Shown here in pieces: positions 18,650 to 26,614 of a stretch of DNA of 64,000 bases. Positions within the stretch are counted from its first letter, which is position 1; each line of letters starts with the position of its first letter. Source of the stretch: Ketobacter sp036337295 (lineage in GTDB: Bacteria > Pseudomonadota > Gammaproteobacteria > Pseudomonadales > Ketobacteraceae); contig JAYZEN010000012.1 of assembly GCA_036337295.1 (NCBI GenBank), positions 124,001-188,000 of the forward strand. The letters run 5' to 3'. The translations under genes and the position numbers were made by a program. A model generated the notes under the pieces. The model did not search any database. It saw only the letters and a list, made by a program, of their open reading frames with translations, and was not told the DNA's origin.

Positions 18650-19831
18650 ATGAGCCGAGTTTTGATGGGCCTTTTGGTGCTGATGAGCGCCATGGTACAC
18701 GCAGAAAATGTCTTGCATGTTAAGGCGGGGCAAACCCATACGTTGTCCGCACAGCAGTCCGCGGTGTTCTTCGACAAGCTGATTCTGGAAGACGGTGCGG
18801 TGTTGCAGGTGCCCGGCGCATTGGAGCAGCTGCAACTGGACGCGGCCTGGGCGGAAATCGGCAAGGATGTGAAAATCCTGGCCCGGGGTGCGGATGGCAC
18901 AGCCGGCAGCGCTGGTGAGGATCGATCGGGGCAGGCGGAAGAGTGTGAGGAAGGCCTCCCCGGCGGGGATGGTGGTCATGGCGCACAAGGTGAAGACGGC
19001 GTGGCCTTGAGCATGATGTTGGGAATAGCCAAGTTAGGATCACTCACTATCAACACCCGTGGTGGAGCCGGTGGAATCGGTGGGGCCGGCGGTGAGGGAC
19101 AACAGGGGGGGGTATTTGACAAGTGCAGAGGGCCCGCCGGTGGTGCCGGTGGTGCCGGCGGAGATGGTGGTGACGGGGGCAACGGAGCTCAGGTCAGCAT
19201 TACCTATCGTCTGTTGAATGATCAGGTCCAAGAACCTGTGGGGAGTTTGATCTCAGTCCAGAATGGTGGCGGCGAAGGCGGTCAGGCAGGGCCCCCGGGT
19301 AAGGGAGGAGCCGGCACAGAAGGTAAGTACATTACCATGCGGACACTGACGGGAAATCAAAAATGGATGCCGGGTGGGCCGGAAGGGCAGGCCGGTAAAG
19401 CGGGCAAACCCGGTCGGGATGGTGTCAAAGGCCAGGTTCTGATCCAGCAGGACCTGCGGGACCGTATGGATACCATGATCCAGTCACAGTCGGCCCAAGT
19501 GGCTGCCCTGCGTGACCAGATGGTGCAGAAGCTGGCCCAGGAGAAGCAACAGGTGGAAGCCGCGGCCAAGCAGGCGGTGGCTGCTGTAGAAGCCCAGGTG
19601 GTCGCCTTGCAGGCCAACCTGAACAGCACCGCCGATCAGAGTTCGGTTGATCAGTCCATAGCCAGTATCCAGCAGGCTATGAAGCAACAGGCGGCTCGCA
19701 TTGATGAGCTGGGCGCCAAGTTGGAGCAATCGCTGAAGGCGATGCAATCCCAGTTGGATCAGCTGAACAAGCAAGTTAGCTCATTGGATAAGCAGGTAGA
19801 CAGTTTGTCCGCCTCTCCCTCTGCGCAATAA
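18650..19831 (+). CDS. Exported glycine-rich, collagen-like protein with C-terminal coiled coil
   Basis: I do not recognise a family. The 393-residue product has a short signal peptide ending at MVHA-EN (residue 18) and a 60-residue beta-type region. A glycine-rich stretch follows (about 80-250) with runs of GGxGG and, near 245-262, a collagen-like Gly-X-Y series (GKAGKPGRDGVKG). The C-terminal coiled coil (about 265-388) is rich in Gln, Ala and Leu with heptads such as IDELGAKLEQSLKAM and LNKQVSSLDKQVDSL. Two cysteines sit in the glycine region. It could be a trimeric surface or periplasmic scaffold. It starts after CAGGAA and stands alone between egtB and the TorF-type porin gene. Confidence 0.8.
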   Translation: MSRVLMGLLVLMSAMVHAENVLHVKAGQTHTLSAQQSAVFFDKLILEDGAVLQVPGALEQLQLDAAWAEIGKDVKILARGADGTAGSAGEDRSGQAEECEEGLPGGDGGHGAQGEDGVALSMMLGIAKLGSLTINTRGGAGGIGGAGGEGQQGGVFDKCRGPAGGAGGAGGDGGDGGNGAQVSITYRLLNDQVQEPVGSLISVQNGGGEGGQAGPPGKGGAGTEGKYITMRTLTGNQKWMPGGPEGQAGKAGKPGRDGVKGQVLIQQDLRDRMDTMIQSQSAQVAALRDQMVQKLAQEKQQVEAAAKQAVAAVEAQVVALQANLNSTADQSSVDQSIASIQQAMKQQAARIDELGAKLEQSLKAMQSQLDQLNKQVSSLDKQVDSLSASPSAQ

Positions 19832-19840
19832 CGGCAGCCT

Positions 19841-19892
19841 GGGCAATTTTGGTGCGCCCGCTTTTGGTGCGCGCACTTTTAAAGTGCGCGCA
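19841..19892 (+). promoter_or_regulatory. Cluster of NtrC-like boxes with a perfect palindrome
   Basis: The core GCAC-N7-GTGC is perfect at 19873-19887 and lies inside a 25-base palindrome (12-base arms TGCGCGCACTTT, 19868-19892). Two more copies, GGGC-AATTTTG-GTGC (19841-19855) and GCCC-GCTTTTG-GTGC (19856-19870), form an 11-base direct repeat TTTTGGTGCGC. From the inferred start these are centred near -109, -126 and -141. The middle box shares 14 of 16 bases with one upstream of glnK. NtrC binding is inferred. Confidence 0.65.
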
Positions 19893-19962
19893 TTGCAGAT
19901 TTATGACATGATCCCCGCTGAAAAATCCCAGTATTGCCTTGTCTGAGCCCCATGCATTTTGT

Positions 19963-19977
19963 TGGCACGCTCGTTGC
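19963..19977 (+). promoter_or_regulatory. Sigma-54 promoter of the TorF-type porin gene
   Basis: TGGCACG-CTCG-TTGC followed by TTTT is a perfect match to the -24/-12 consensus TGGCACG-N4-TTGC. The inferred start is near 19989, leaving a leader of about 60 bp. The NtrC-like cluster lies about 75-120 bp further upstream, as expected for an enhancer-dependent promoter. Confidence 0.85.
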
Positions 19978-20048
19978 TTTTGTTGTCGGGAGTTCGTAAA
20001 CCAAGGTTTTAAAACCTTATATCGTCTAACCTCTGGGGGTTACCTTTT

Positions 20049-20735
20049 ATGTTGAATAAACAATCCAAATTGCTTCGTTTGAGTGCTCTTTCTCTGGCCG
20101 TTGCCGGAGCTATGGCCGTTGCGCCTGCTGCTAACGCTGAAGTCTCTGCATCCGTTGGTGTGGCCAACATGTACTTGTGGCGCGGTTATGATCTGGGCAA
20201 TGGCGATGCGCAGGTATCCGGTGACCTGAGCTACTCCAATAGCGGTTTCTACACTGGTGTATGGGCTGCTTCCGGCGATTCTGCCGCTGGTCAGGAATAC
20301 GACCTGTACATGGGCTACGGTGCAGAATTCGGTGGTGTGAGCATTGATCTGAGCGTTTGGAACTATATGTATCCGTCTTCTCCTGAAGGCGAAGACAATA
20401 TTCTGGATGACTTCGGCGGTGTGAGTGACGCCGTACTGTCCATCGGCTTTGCCGGCTTTGCCGTCACCGCCTATGACAACATCGCAGGCAGCTCCGGTAG
20501 TGCCTACTACACCGTCAGCTATGGCTATGATGCGTTCTCCCTGCTGCTGGGTAAGCATGACGTTCGTGGTCCTGAGGAAGAAGATGGCGAGCCGACCGGC
20601 AGCAGCATGATGCACGTTGATCTGTCTTACGCTTACAACGACAATCTGTCGTTCACTGTGAGCCAGCAGGTGGATAAAGAAACCGATGACGATCCCAAAG
20701 TGGTGGTTTCTTACAGTCTGCCAATCGACATGTAA
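20049..20735 (+). CDS. TorF family putative outer-membrane porin
   Basis: The 228-residue protein has a signal peptide ending at ANA-EVSAS (residue 30) and the opening SASVGVANMYLWRGYDLGNGDAQVSG that marks the TorF/Gcw_chp family. Alternating aromatic and acidic residues throughout and a final short strand (VVVSYSLPIDM) suggest a beta barrel in the outer membrane. The substrate is unknown in the family. The sigma-54 promoter with NtrC-like boxes argues for induction during nitrogen limitation, so a nitrogenous solute is the likely cargo. A GGGGG ribosome site precedes the ATG. A terminator follows directly. Confidence 0.85.
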   Translation: MLNKQSKLLRLSALSLAVAGAMAVAPAANAEVSASVGVANMYLWRGYDLGNGDAQVSGDLSYSNSGFYTGVWAASGDSAAGQEYDLYMGYGAEFGGVSIDLSVWNYMYPSSPEGEDNILDDFGGVSDAVLSIGFAGFAVTAYDNIAGSSGSAYYTVSYGYDAFSLLLGKHDVRGPEEEDGEPTGSSMMHVDLSYAYNDNLSFTVSQQVDKETDDDPKVVVSYSLPIDM

Positions 20736-20765
20736 GCACCACAGAAAAAGTTTTCTCTCCGAATT

Positions 20766-20792
20766 GGGCCGGTCTTGCACCGGCCCTTTTTT
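20766..20792 (+). terminator. Terminator between the TorF-type porin gene and rep
   Basis: GGGCCGG pairs with CCGGCCC over a seven-base loop and is followed by six T. It ends the porin transcript 31 bp after its stop, before the convergent rep gene. Confidence 0.9.
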
Positions 20793-20817
20793 ATGGCCTC
20801 CGTTTGACCCAGCCGGC

Positions 20818-22833
20818 TCAATCAAACAGATTCTTCAGGTTCGCCAGATGGGCGTTGCCGATCTCCTGCTTTTCCTCTTTCGACTTTTCAAAACCGCGGC
20901 CTTCCCAGGCCAGATCGTCCTGCGGCATTTCATCCAGAAAACGACTGGGGGTGGGTTCGAACTCCTCACCGTACTGTTTGCGCTTGGCGGTATAACTCAT
21001 GGTCAGCTCCCGCTTGGCCCGGGTGATGCCCACGTACATCAGGCGGCGCTCCTCCTCGATGTTGTCCTCCTCGATGCTGGAACGGTGGGGCAGCAGTTCC
21101 TCTTCCATGCCCATTAAAAATACATAGGGAAACTCCAGCCCCTTGGATGCGTGCAGGGTCATCAGTTGCACCCGATCCGAGTCATCCTCTTCTTTTTGCT
21201 GTTCCAGAATATCGAACAGAATCAATTTGCCGATCACGCTTTGCACGTCGTTTTCGTCGTCGGCTTTTTCCAGCATGCGCTCGATGGAACTCACCAGTTG
21301 CCAGACGTTCTCCATCCGCTTTTCGGCCATCTTGGGGCTGGAGGATTGTTCCGTGAGCCAGTTTTCGTAATCGATGTCGCGGATCATCTGTTTGATGGCC
21401 GTCACGGCATTGCCGCGCTGGATGTTGTCCCGGGTTTCCTCAATCCAGTCGTGGAAGCGTTTCAGCATGGAATACTGTTTGGCTTTGAGGGTTTCCGCCA
21501 GGCCCATTTCGCAGCTGACGGAAAACAGGCTGCGCTCCCGGCCCTGGGCGTATTCCCCCAATTTCTCCAATGTGGTGGGCCCCAGTTCCCGCCGTGGTGT
21601 ATTCACAATGCGCAGGAACGCGTTGTCGTCGTCGCTGTTCATGATCAGGCGCAGATAGGCCATGATGTCCTTGATCTCTGCCTTGGAAAAAAACGAGCTG
21701 CCACCGCTGACTTTATAGGGCACCTGGAACTGCTGCAGTTTCAGCTCGATAATGCGGGACTGGTGATTGCCCCGGTACAACACAGCGAAGTCCTTGAACG
21801 GGCGCTTTTTCTGCAGGTGCTGATTGAGAATCTCGCTGGCAATTTTTTCGGCTTCGTGGTCTTCCGTGCGGCAGCGCATCACCCGAACGGGATCGCCGTA
21901 ACCGTGTTCGCTCCACAATTTCTTTTCAAATACGTGGGGGTTGTTGGCGATGACCTGGTTGGCGCATTTCAGGATACGGCCGGAGGAGCGGTAATTCTGC
22001 TCCAGCTTGATGACTTTCAACGAAGGATAATCCTGCGCCAGTTGCGCCAGGTTTTCCGGACGGGCACCGCGCCAGGCGTAAATGGACTGGTCGTCATCCC
22101 CCACCACCGTGAAGCGGGCGCGCTTGCCCACCAGCAGACGCACCAGCAAATATTGCGAGGTGTTGGTGTCCTGGTATTCGTCCACCAGCATGTAATAGAT
22201 ACGATTGCGCCAGCGTTCCAGAATCTCTTCGTTATCCCGGAACAGCAGGGTGGGCAGCAGGATCAGGTCATCAAAATCCACGGCGTTGTAGGCCCGCAGC
22301 ATGCGGTCGTACTGGGAGTAGGTCTGCGCCGCCCGCATCTCGTCTTCGTCGTTGGCGCGGGAGAGGGCCTGGGAAGGTGTCACCAGGTCGTTTTTCCAGT
22401 TGCTGATGGTGTGGCGTATGTAGTCGATGTCATCGGCCCCCACTTCCGTTTCCCGATGCAGCAGTTCCGTCAACAGGGTGCGGCTGTCCTGGTCATCAAA
22501 GATGGAGAAACCGTTTTTCAGGCCCAGGTGCTGCTGCTCCTTGCGGATGATGTTGAGCCCCAGGTTGTGGAAGGTGGACACGGTAAGCCCCCGGGCCTGT
22601 TTGCCTTTCACCAGCTGGCTGACCCGCTCTTTCATTTCCCGGGCGGCCTTGTTGGTGAAGGTGACCGCCACGATGCGGTGGGCAGGAATCTCGCATTTCT
22701 GGATCAGGTGGGCGATCTTGCGGGTGATCACGCTGGTCTTGCCGGAACCGGCCCCCGCCAGCACCAGCAGGGGGCCGTCAATGTGGTGGACGGCTTCGGA
22801 TTGGCGGGGGTTCAACTGGCTCACGGACTGCAC
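20818..22833 (-). CDS. rep: ATP-dependent DNA helicase Rep
   Basis: The 671-residue superfamily 1A helicase shows all motifs in order: LNPRQSEAV (Q motif), LAGAGSGKTSVITRKI (Walker A), VTFTNKAAREM, YMLVDEYQDTNTSQY, VVGDDDQSIYAWRGA, LEQNYRS, VQLMTLHASKGLEFPYVFL and VGITRAKRELT. Its length and the MQSVSQLNPRQ start match Rep rather than the longer UvrD. It moves 3' to 5', clears proteins ahead of replication forks and aids restart. Confidence 0.96.
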   Translation of the reverse strand: MQSVSQLNPRQSEAVHHIDGPLLVLAGAGSGKTSVITRKIAHLIQKCEIPAHRIVAVTFTNKAAREMKERVSQLVKGKQARGLTVSTFHNLGLNIIRKEQQHLGLKNGFSIFDDQDSRTLLTELLHRETEVGADDIDYIRHTISNWKNDLVTPSQALSRANDEDEMRAAQTYSQYDRMLRAYNAVDFDDLILLPTLLFRDNEEILERWRNRIYYMLVDEYQDTNTSQYLLVRLLVGKRARFTVVGDDDQSIYAWRGARPENLAQLAQDYPSLKVIKLEQNYRSSGRILKCANQVIANNPHVFEKKLWSEHGYGDPVRVMRCRTEDHEAEKIASEILNQHLQKKRPFKDFAVLYRGNHQSRIIELKLQQFQVPYKVSGGSSFFSKAEIKDIMAYLRLIMNSDDDNAFLRIVNTPRRELGPTTLEKLGEYAQGRERSLFSVSCEMGLAETLKAKQYSMLKRFHDWIEETRDNIQRGNAVTAIKQMIRDIDYENWLTEQSSSPKMAEKRMENVWQLVSSIERMLEKADDENDVQSVIGKLILFDILEQQKEEDDSDRVQLMTLHASKGLEFPYVFLMGMEEELLPHRSSIEEDNIEEERRLMYVGITRAKRELTMSYTAKRKQYGEEFEPTPSRFLDEMPQDDLAWEGRGFEKSKEEKQEIGNAHLANLKNLFD

Positions 22834-23006
22834 TCGATTGGAAAATCACCGGGTCGGGTATTTTACACCTTCACCCCGAGGGCTGAATACCAGCAAGATC
22901 AGTTTGTCACCTGCGGCTACTATTCTGTCTGCTGGGTCAATTGGATTGATACCGCCTTTCACGTATGCTCGGGGGCCTTTCCGGCTAGACAAATTAAGGA
23001 TTTTTC

Positions 23007-23777
23007 ATGACTGATGTGAATTTCAGCCTTGCAGGCAAAGTGGTTTTGGTGACCGGTGCATCCAGCGGATTCGGCCAGATGTTTGCGCCGTTCCTGGCCC
23101 GCCAGGGGGCCAAACTGGTGGTGGCGGCGCGCCGTCGCGACCCGTTGCTGGCACTGGAAGAGCAGATCGAGAATGAAGGTGGGCGCTGTCTGGCGGTGAC
23201 CATGGATGTGGCGGATCGGGCCTCCATTGTCGAGGCCTACGACCAGGCGGAAGCCGCCTTCGGCTGCGTGGACGTGGTGGTGAACAATGCCGGCATCGGC
23301 CTGTCCGCCCCGTTCCTCAAAATCACCGAAGAGGACTGGGACAAGGTGCTGGATACCAACCTGAAGGGCGCTTTTCTGGTGGCCCAGGAAGGGGCCCGCC
23401 GCATGAATGCCCAGGGCAAGCACGGCTCCATTATCAACGTGGCGTCGGTGCTGGGTCTGCGGGTCACCAGTTACCTGTCCCATTACAGCGCCTCCAAGGC
23501 GGGCCTGATCCAGTTGACCAAGGCCATGGCTCTGGAACTGGCGGATTACGGGATTCGGGTTAACGCCCTGGCGCCGGGTTATATCCTCACCGACATCAAC
23601 CGGGACTACTTTGAGACCGAGGGCGGTAAGCGTATGATCCAGCGCATTCCCCAGAAGAAACTGGGTGAAATCGAAGACTTGTTGGGGCCGCTGTTGCTGC
23701 TGGCGTCCGACGCTTCCAAATACATGACCGGTTCGGTCATTTCCATAGACGGCGGTCATGCCGTCACCAAGATCTAG
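23007..23777 (+). CDS. Short-chain dehydrogenase/reductase
   Basis: The 256-residue classical SDR has the cofactor motif TGASSGFG (residues 15-22), a VARR basic residue after beta2 that favours NADP(H), the structural NNAGIG, the catalytic Ser of INVASVLG, and YSASK (Tyr-x-x-x-Lys). The end GSVISIDGGHAV is typical of 3-oxoacyl-ACP or 3-hydroxyacyl-CoA dehydrogenases. The downstream acyl-CoA dehydrogenase suggests an acyl-CoA substrate. It heads a three-gene unit (39 bp to the next gene). Confidence 0.88.
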   Translation: MTDVNFSLAGKVVLVTGASSGFGQMFAPFLARQGAKLVVAARRRDPLLALEEQIENEGGRCLAVTMDVADRASIVEAYDQAEAAFGCVDVVVNNAGIGLSAPFLKITEEDWDKVLDTNLKGAFLVAQEGARRMNAQGKHGSIINVASVLGLRVTSYLSHYSASKAGLIQLTKAMALELADYGIRVNALAPGYILTDINRDYFETEGGKRMIQRIPQKKLGEIEDLLGPLLLLASDASKYMTGSVISIDGGHAVTKI

Positions 23778-23816
23778 TGTTGGTTTTTATTTTTAGTTTT
23801 GTTTGCAGAGGGTTGT

Positions 23817-25016
23817 ATGGACTTTACATTATCAGATGAGATTGAAAGCACGCGCCTGCAGGTCCGTGATTTTGTCGCCAAAGAAGTGATTCCCCTGGAA
23901 TCGGACCAGGCCAATTTTGACGAACACGAGAACCTCAAGGAAAGCGTAGTGGCAGCGCTGCGGGAGAAGGCCAAGGCCCAGGGCCTGTGGGGCTTTCAAC
24001 TACCCAAGGAGCGCGGTGGCCGGGAGCTGGGCGTGGTGGGCATGGCGGCTCTGTATGAAGAAGCCGCCCGTTCCCCCTTTGGTCCGGTGGCCTTCAACTG
24101 TGCGCCCCCCGACGACGGCAACATGATCGTGCTCAACAAGATCCTGAGCGACGAGCAGAAGGATAAGTGGCTGCAGCCCATCATTGACGGCAAGGTGCGT
24201 TCCGCCTTCGCCATGACCGAGCCGGACGGCGGCTGTGGCTCCGACCCCAGCCTCACTTACACCCGCGCGGAAAAAGTGGGCGACAAATGGATCGTCAACG
24301 GCCGTAAGTGGTTCATCACCGGGGCCGAAGGCGCGCAAACCTTCATCCTGATCGCCAAGACCTCCGACGATGAACGCAAGGGCCTGACCGCCTTTTTGTT
24401 CGATAAGGATCAGCCCGGTTGGGAAATCGTGCGCCGCATTCCCATCATGGGTCCGGAAGAGCACGGTGGCCACTGCGAACTGAAATTCGACGGCCTGGAA
24501 ATCCCCGATGAGAACCGCCTGCTGAACATCGGTGATGGCCTTAAAGTCACCCAGATCCGCCTGGGCACCGCCCGCCTGACCCACTGTATGCGCTGGTTGG
24601 GCCTGGCCAAACGCTGCATGGAGATCGCCGGTGGTTACGTGGAAAACCGCATGAGCTTTGGCACTACCCTGTCCGGTCACGAAGGCGTGCAGTGGATGAT
24701 GGGCGACGTGGCCAAAGAGATCCACATCGGCCGTCTGCTCACCATGAATGCGGCCTGGAAGCTGGATCAGGGGGATTTCGCCCGCAAGGAAATCTCCATC
24801 GCCAAGATCCAGGTGGCTGACACGCTGCACAAGGCGGCCGATACTGCCATTCAACTCTGTGGCGCCCGCGGGTATTCTAAGGACACCATCATCGAGTGGA
24901 TCTACCGCTACGCCCGTCAGGCCCGCCTGGTGGACGGCGCTTCTGAAATCCACAAGATGGTACTCTCGAAATACTATCTGTCGGAAAAACACGACTTCTT
25001 CAAATGGGGAGTGTAA
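23817..25016 (+). CDS. Acyl-CoA dehydrogenase family protein
   Basis: The 399-residue flavoprotein shows MTEPDGGCGSDPSLTYTRAEK (FAD and substrate loop), the SEIHKMVLSKYYL C-terminus and an ARGYSKDTIIEWIYRYARQARLVDGASE active-site region. This places it among longer-chain or branched acyl-CoA dehydrogenases that include ACAD10/11-like enzymes. ATG 23817 has AGAGGG ahead of it and gives the family N-terminus MDFTLSDE; an in-frame start 18 bp earlier lacks a ribosome site. It introduces an alpha-beta double bond, passing electrons to ETF. It is probably co-transcribed with its two neighbours. Confidence 0.92.
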   Translation: MDFTLSDEIESTRLQVRDFVAKEVIPLESDQANFDEHENLKESVVAALREKAKAQGLWGFQLPKERGGRELGVVGMAALYEEAARSPFGPVAFNCAPPDDGNMIVLNKILSDEQKDKWLQPIIDGKVRSAFAMTEPDGGCGSDPSLTYTRAEKVGDKWIVNGRKWFITGAEGAQTFILIAKTSDDERKGLTAFLFDKDQPGWEIVRRIPIMGPEEHGGHCELKFDGLEIPDENRLLNIGDGLKVTQIRLGTARLTHCMRWLGLAKRCMEIAGGYVENRMSFGTTLSGHEGVQWMMGDVAKEIHIGRLLTMNAAWKLDQGDFARKEISIAKIQVADTLHKAADTAIQLCGARGYSKDTIIEWIYRYARQARLVDGASEIHKMVLSKYYLSEKHDFFKWGV

Positions 25017-25075
25017 CAGCGGCCTGAGCCGATCGTTGCACACTGGGCAGAGAACAATAAACAGGAACCTACAAC

Positions 25076-25765
25076 ATGCCAACCAAGTACTATCTGGCCT
25101 TCGCCTCTTCCAAGGATTTGGAAGGCGCGGCCATCGAACTGTTGGAACGCCATGCCAACGGCGCCAAGGACAGCCATATTCCGCTGATGGAATCCACCAT
25201 GGATTACTTCATCCCGGAAATGCTGAGCGCCTTCCTGGTGGACACTGTGGACGCATTGGGGCTGAGCAAAATGGCCACCAAAATTATCCACTCCACAGCG
25301 GACATCATCGGTAAAACCGCGAAGATGCTGGTGCCCCAGTTGCTGAAGAAACGCAGCAATGAGGAGCTGACCCCCATGATCGAGTTTGTGGACGAGATCT
25401 ATGTGCGGGATCACCAGTCCTCCAACGGCAAGGCCTGCACCGGTTGTGAAATGGACGAGGCCACCTTCACCCGCATGAAGAATGTGGTGGCGGCCGTGCG
25501 GGCGGGCCAGATCGAGGAAAACCGGGGGGAGTTGACCGCTTTGATGTCGATGACCGTGGATATTCTGCTGGAAGGCCTGATGAAGGAAGCCATCAACAAG
25601 CTCAAGCACGGGTTTGTGGTGCGCAAGATTGCCGACGGCGCCATCTCCACCTGCCAGGCTGCCGGTCATGGGGTGGTGAACAAGGTGTTCAAGAAGCTGG
25701 ATGATGAGCAGATGCTGCATCTGGCCAACTACTTCGACACCCTGCTGGTCTCCGCCGAGCGTTAA
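25076..25765 (+). CDS. Unknown protein encoded with SDR and acyl-CoA dehydrogenase
   Basis: I do not recognise this 229-residue protein. It is predicted helical and soluble, with a central CxxC (KACTGCEMDE, near residues 121-130) and a C-terminal stretch INKLKHGFVVRKIADGAIS that is amphipathic. There is no signal peptide or membrane segment. It lies 59 bp after the acyl-CoA dehydrogenase with AGGAACCTACAAC before its ATG, so the same operon is likely. A role in lipid or acyl-CoA handling is only guilt by association. Confidence 0.75.
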   Translation: MPTKYYLAFASSKDLEGAAIELLERHANGAKDSHIPLMESTMDYFIPEMLSAFLVDTVDALGLSKMATKIIHSTADIIGKTAKMLVPQLLKKRSNEELTPMIEFVDEIYVRDHQSSNGKACTGCEMDEATFTRMKNVVAAVRAGQIEENRGELTALMSMTVDILLEGLMKEAINKLKHGFVVRKIADGAISTCQAAGHGVVNKVFKKLDDEQMLHLANYFDTLLVSAER

Positions 25766-25791
25766 TCCCGCCACCGGCTCGGCTGCCAGGT

Positions 25792-25836
25792 TTGGCAACC
25801 AAGTGACCTCGGGCTAGAATGGCGCCATTCTAGCCC
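25792..25836 (+). promoter_or_regulatory. cmoAB promoter overlapping a perfect 26-base palindrome
   Basis: TTGGCA (25792-25797), a 17-base spacer and TAGAAT (25815-25820) make a good sigma-70 promoter. Positions 25811-25836 form an uninterrupted perfect palindrome (half-site GGGCTAGAATGGC) that covers the -10 and the expected start near 25827. It may be an operator, or a hairpin at the RNA 5' end and terminator for the upstream operon. Confidence 0.6.
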
Positions 25837-25856
25837 AGGTGACTGCCGCTGCTGCC

Positions 25857-26594
25857 ATGACTGACAAGCCCTCCCAGGACAAACTGTTCGCCAAGCCCCT
25901 CACCCATCTGGTGGATTTCACCTTTGATGAGCAGGTGGCCAGTGTGTTTCCCGATATGATCCGGCGCTCAGTGCCCGGTTATGAAACCGTCATCGCCATG
26001 CTGGGGGTGTTCGCCAGCTCCCTGGTGACCCGGGGCTCCCGGGTGTACGACCTGGGCTGTTCCCAGGGGGCCGCCACCCTGGCCCTGCGCCGCCATATCC
26101 AGGTGCCCGACGTCACCCTGGTGGCGGTGGACAACTCCGCGCCGATGATCGAGCGCTGCCGCACGAACATCGCTGCAGACCTGTCCCCAGCGAAAGTGGA
26201 GCTGCGCTGTGAAAACATCCAGGATACCCCCATTGAGAACGCCTCCCTGGTGGCCCTCAACTATACCCTGCAGTTTGTGCCCCTGGATCAGCGTCTGCCC
26301 CTGGTGCAGCGCCTCCATGCAGGTATGATCCCCGGTGGGGGTCTGATTCTGTCGGAGAAAATCCGCTTGCCCGCCGAACCCCAGCAGGCGCACTTCACCC
26401 GCTGGCATCATGAATTCAAGCGCCTCAACGGCTACAGCGACCTGGAGATCAGCCAGAAGCGCCAGGCCATTGAGAATGTGTTGATTCCGGAGTCCGGTGC
26501 GGATCATATCCAGCGTTTAGAGCAGGCCGGATTCAGCCAGGTGTACTGCTGGTTCCAGTGCTTCAACTTTGCCTCGTTTGTGGCCATCAAGTAA
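25857..26594 (+). CDS. cmoA: Carboxy-S-adenosyl-L-methionine synthase CmoA
   Basis: The 245-residue class I methyltransferase fold converts SAM and prephenate to carboxy-SAM. Key motifs are FDEQVASVFPDMIRRSVPGY, VYDLGCSQGAATLAL (SAM loop), VDNSAPMIERC, NYTLQFVPLDQR and LSEKIR. ATG 25857 is preferred to a GTG at 25839 that would lie only 12 bases from the inferred transcription start and encode an Ala run. It is followed by cmoB (20 bp gap), which uses its product. Confidence 0.95.
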   Translation: MTDKPSQDKLFAKPLTHLVDFTFDEQVASVFPDMIRRSVPGYETVIAMLGVFASSLVTRGSRVYDLGCSQGAATLALRRHIQVPDVTLVAVDNSAPMIERCRTNIAADLSPAKVELRCENIQDTPIENASLVALNYTLQFVPLDQRLPLVQRLHAGMIPGGGLILSEKIRLPAEPQQAHFTRWHHEFKRLNGYSDLEISQKRQAIENVLIPESGADHIQRLEQAGFSQVYCWFQCFNFASFVAIK

Positions 26595-26614
26595 CTCATC
26601 GCAGCAGACAACCC

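Noticed and set aside
18960..19200. Repeated GGTGGTGCCGG-like DNA considered as a tandem repeat or CRISPR-like array
   Set aside because: The repeats are glycine codons of the collagen-like gene, irregular in length and without spacers.
21151..23010. A 619-codon open frame antisense to rep
   Set aside because: It is the mirror of a highly conserved helicase gene. It has no family motifs or ribosome site and arises from GC-rich codon use.
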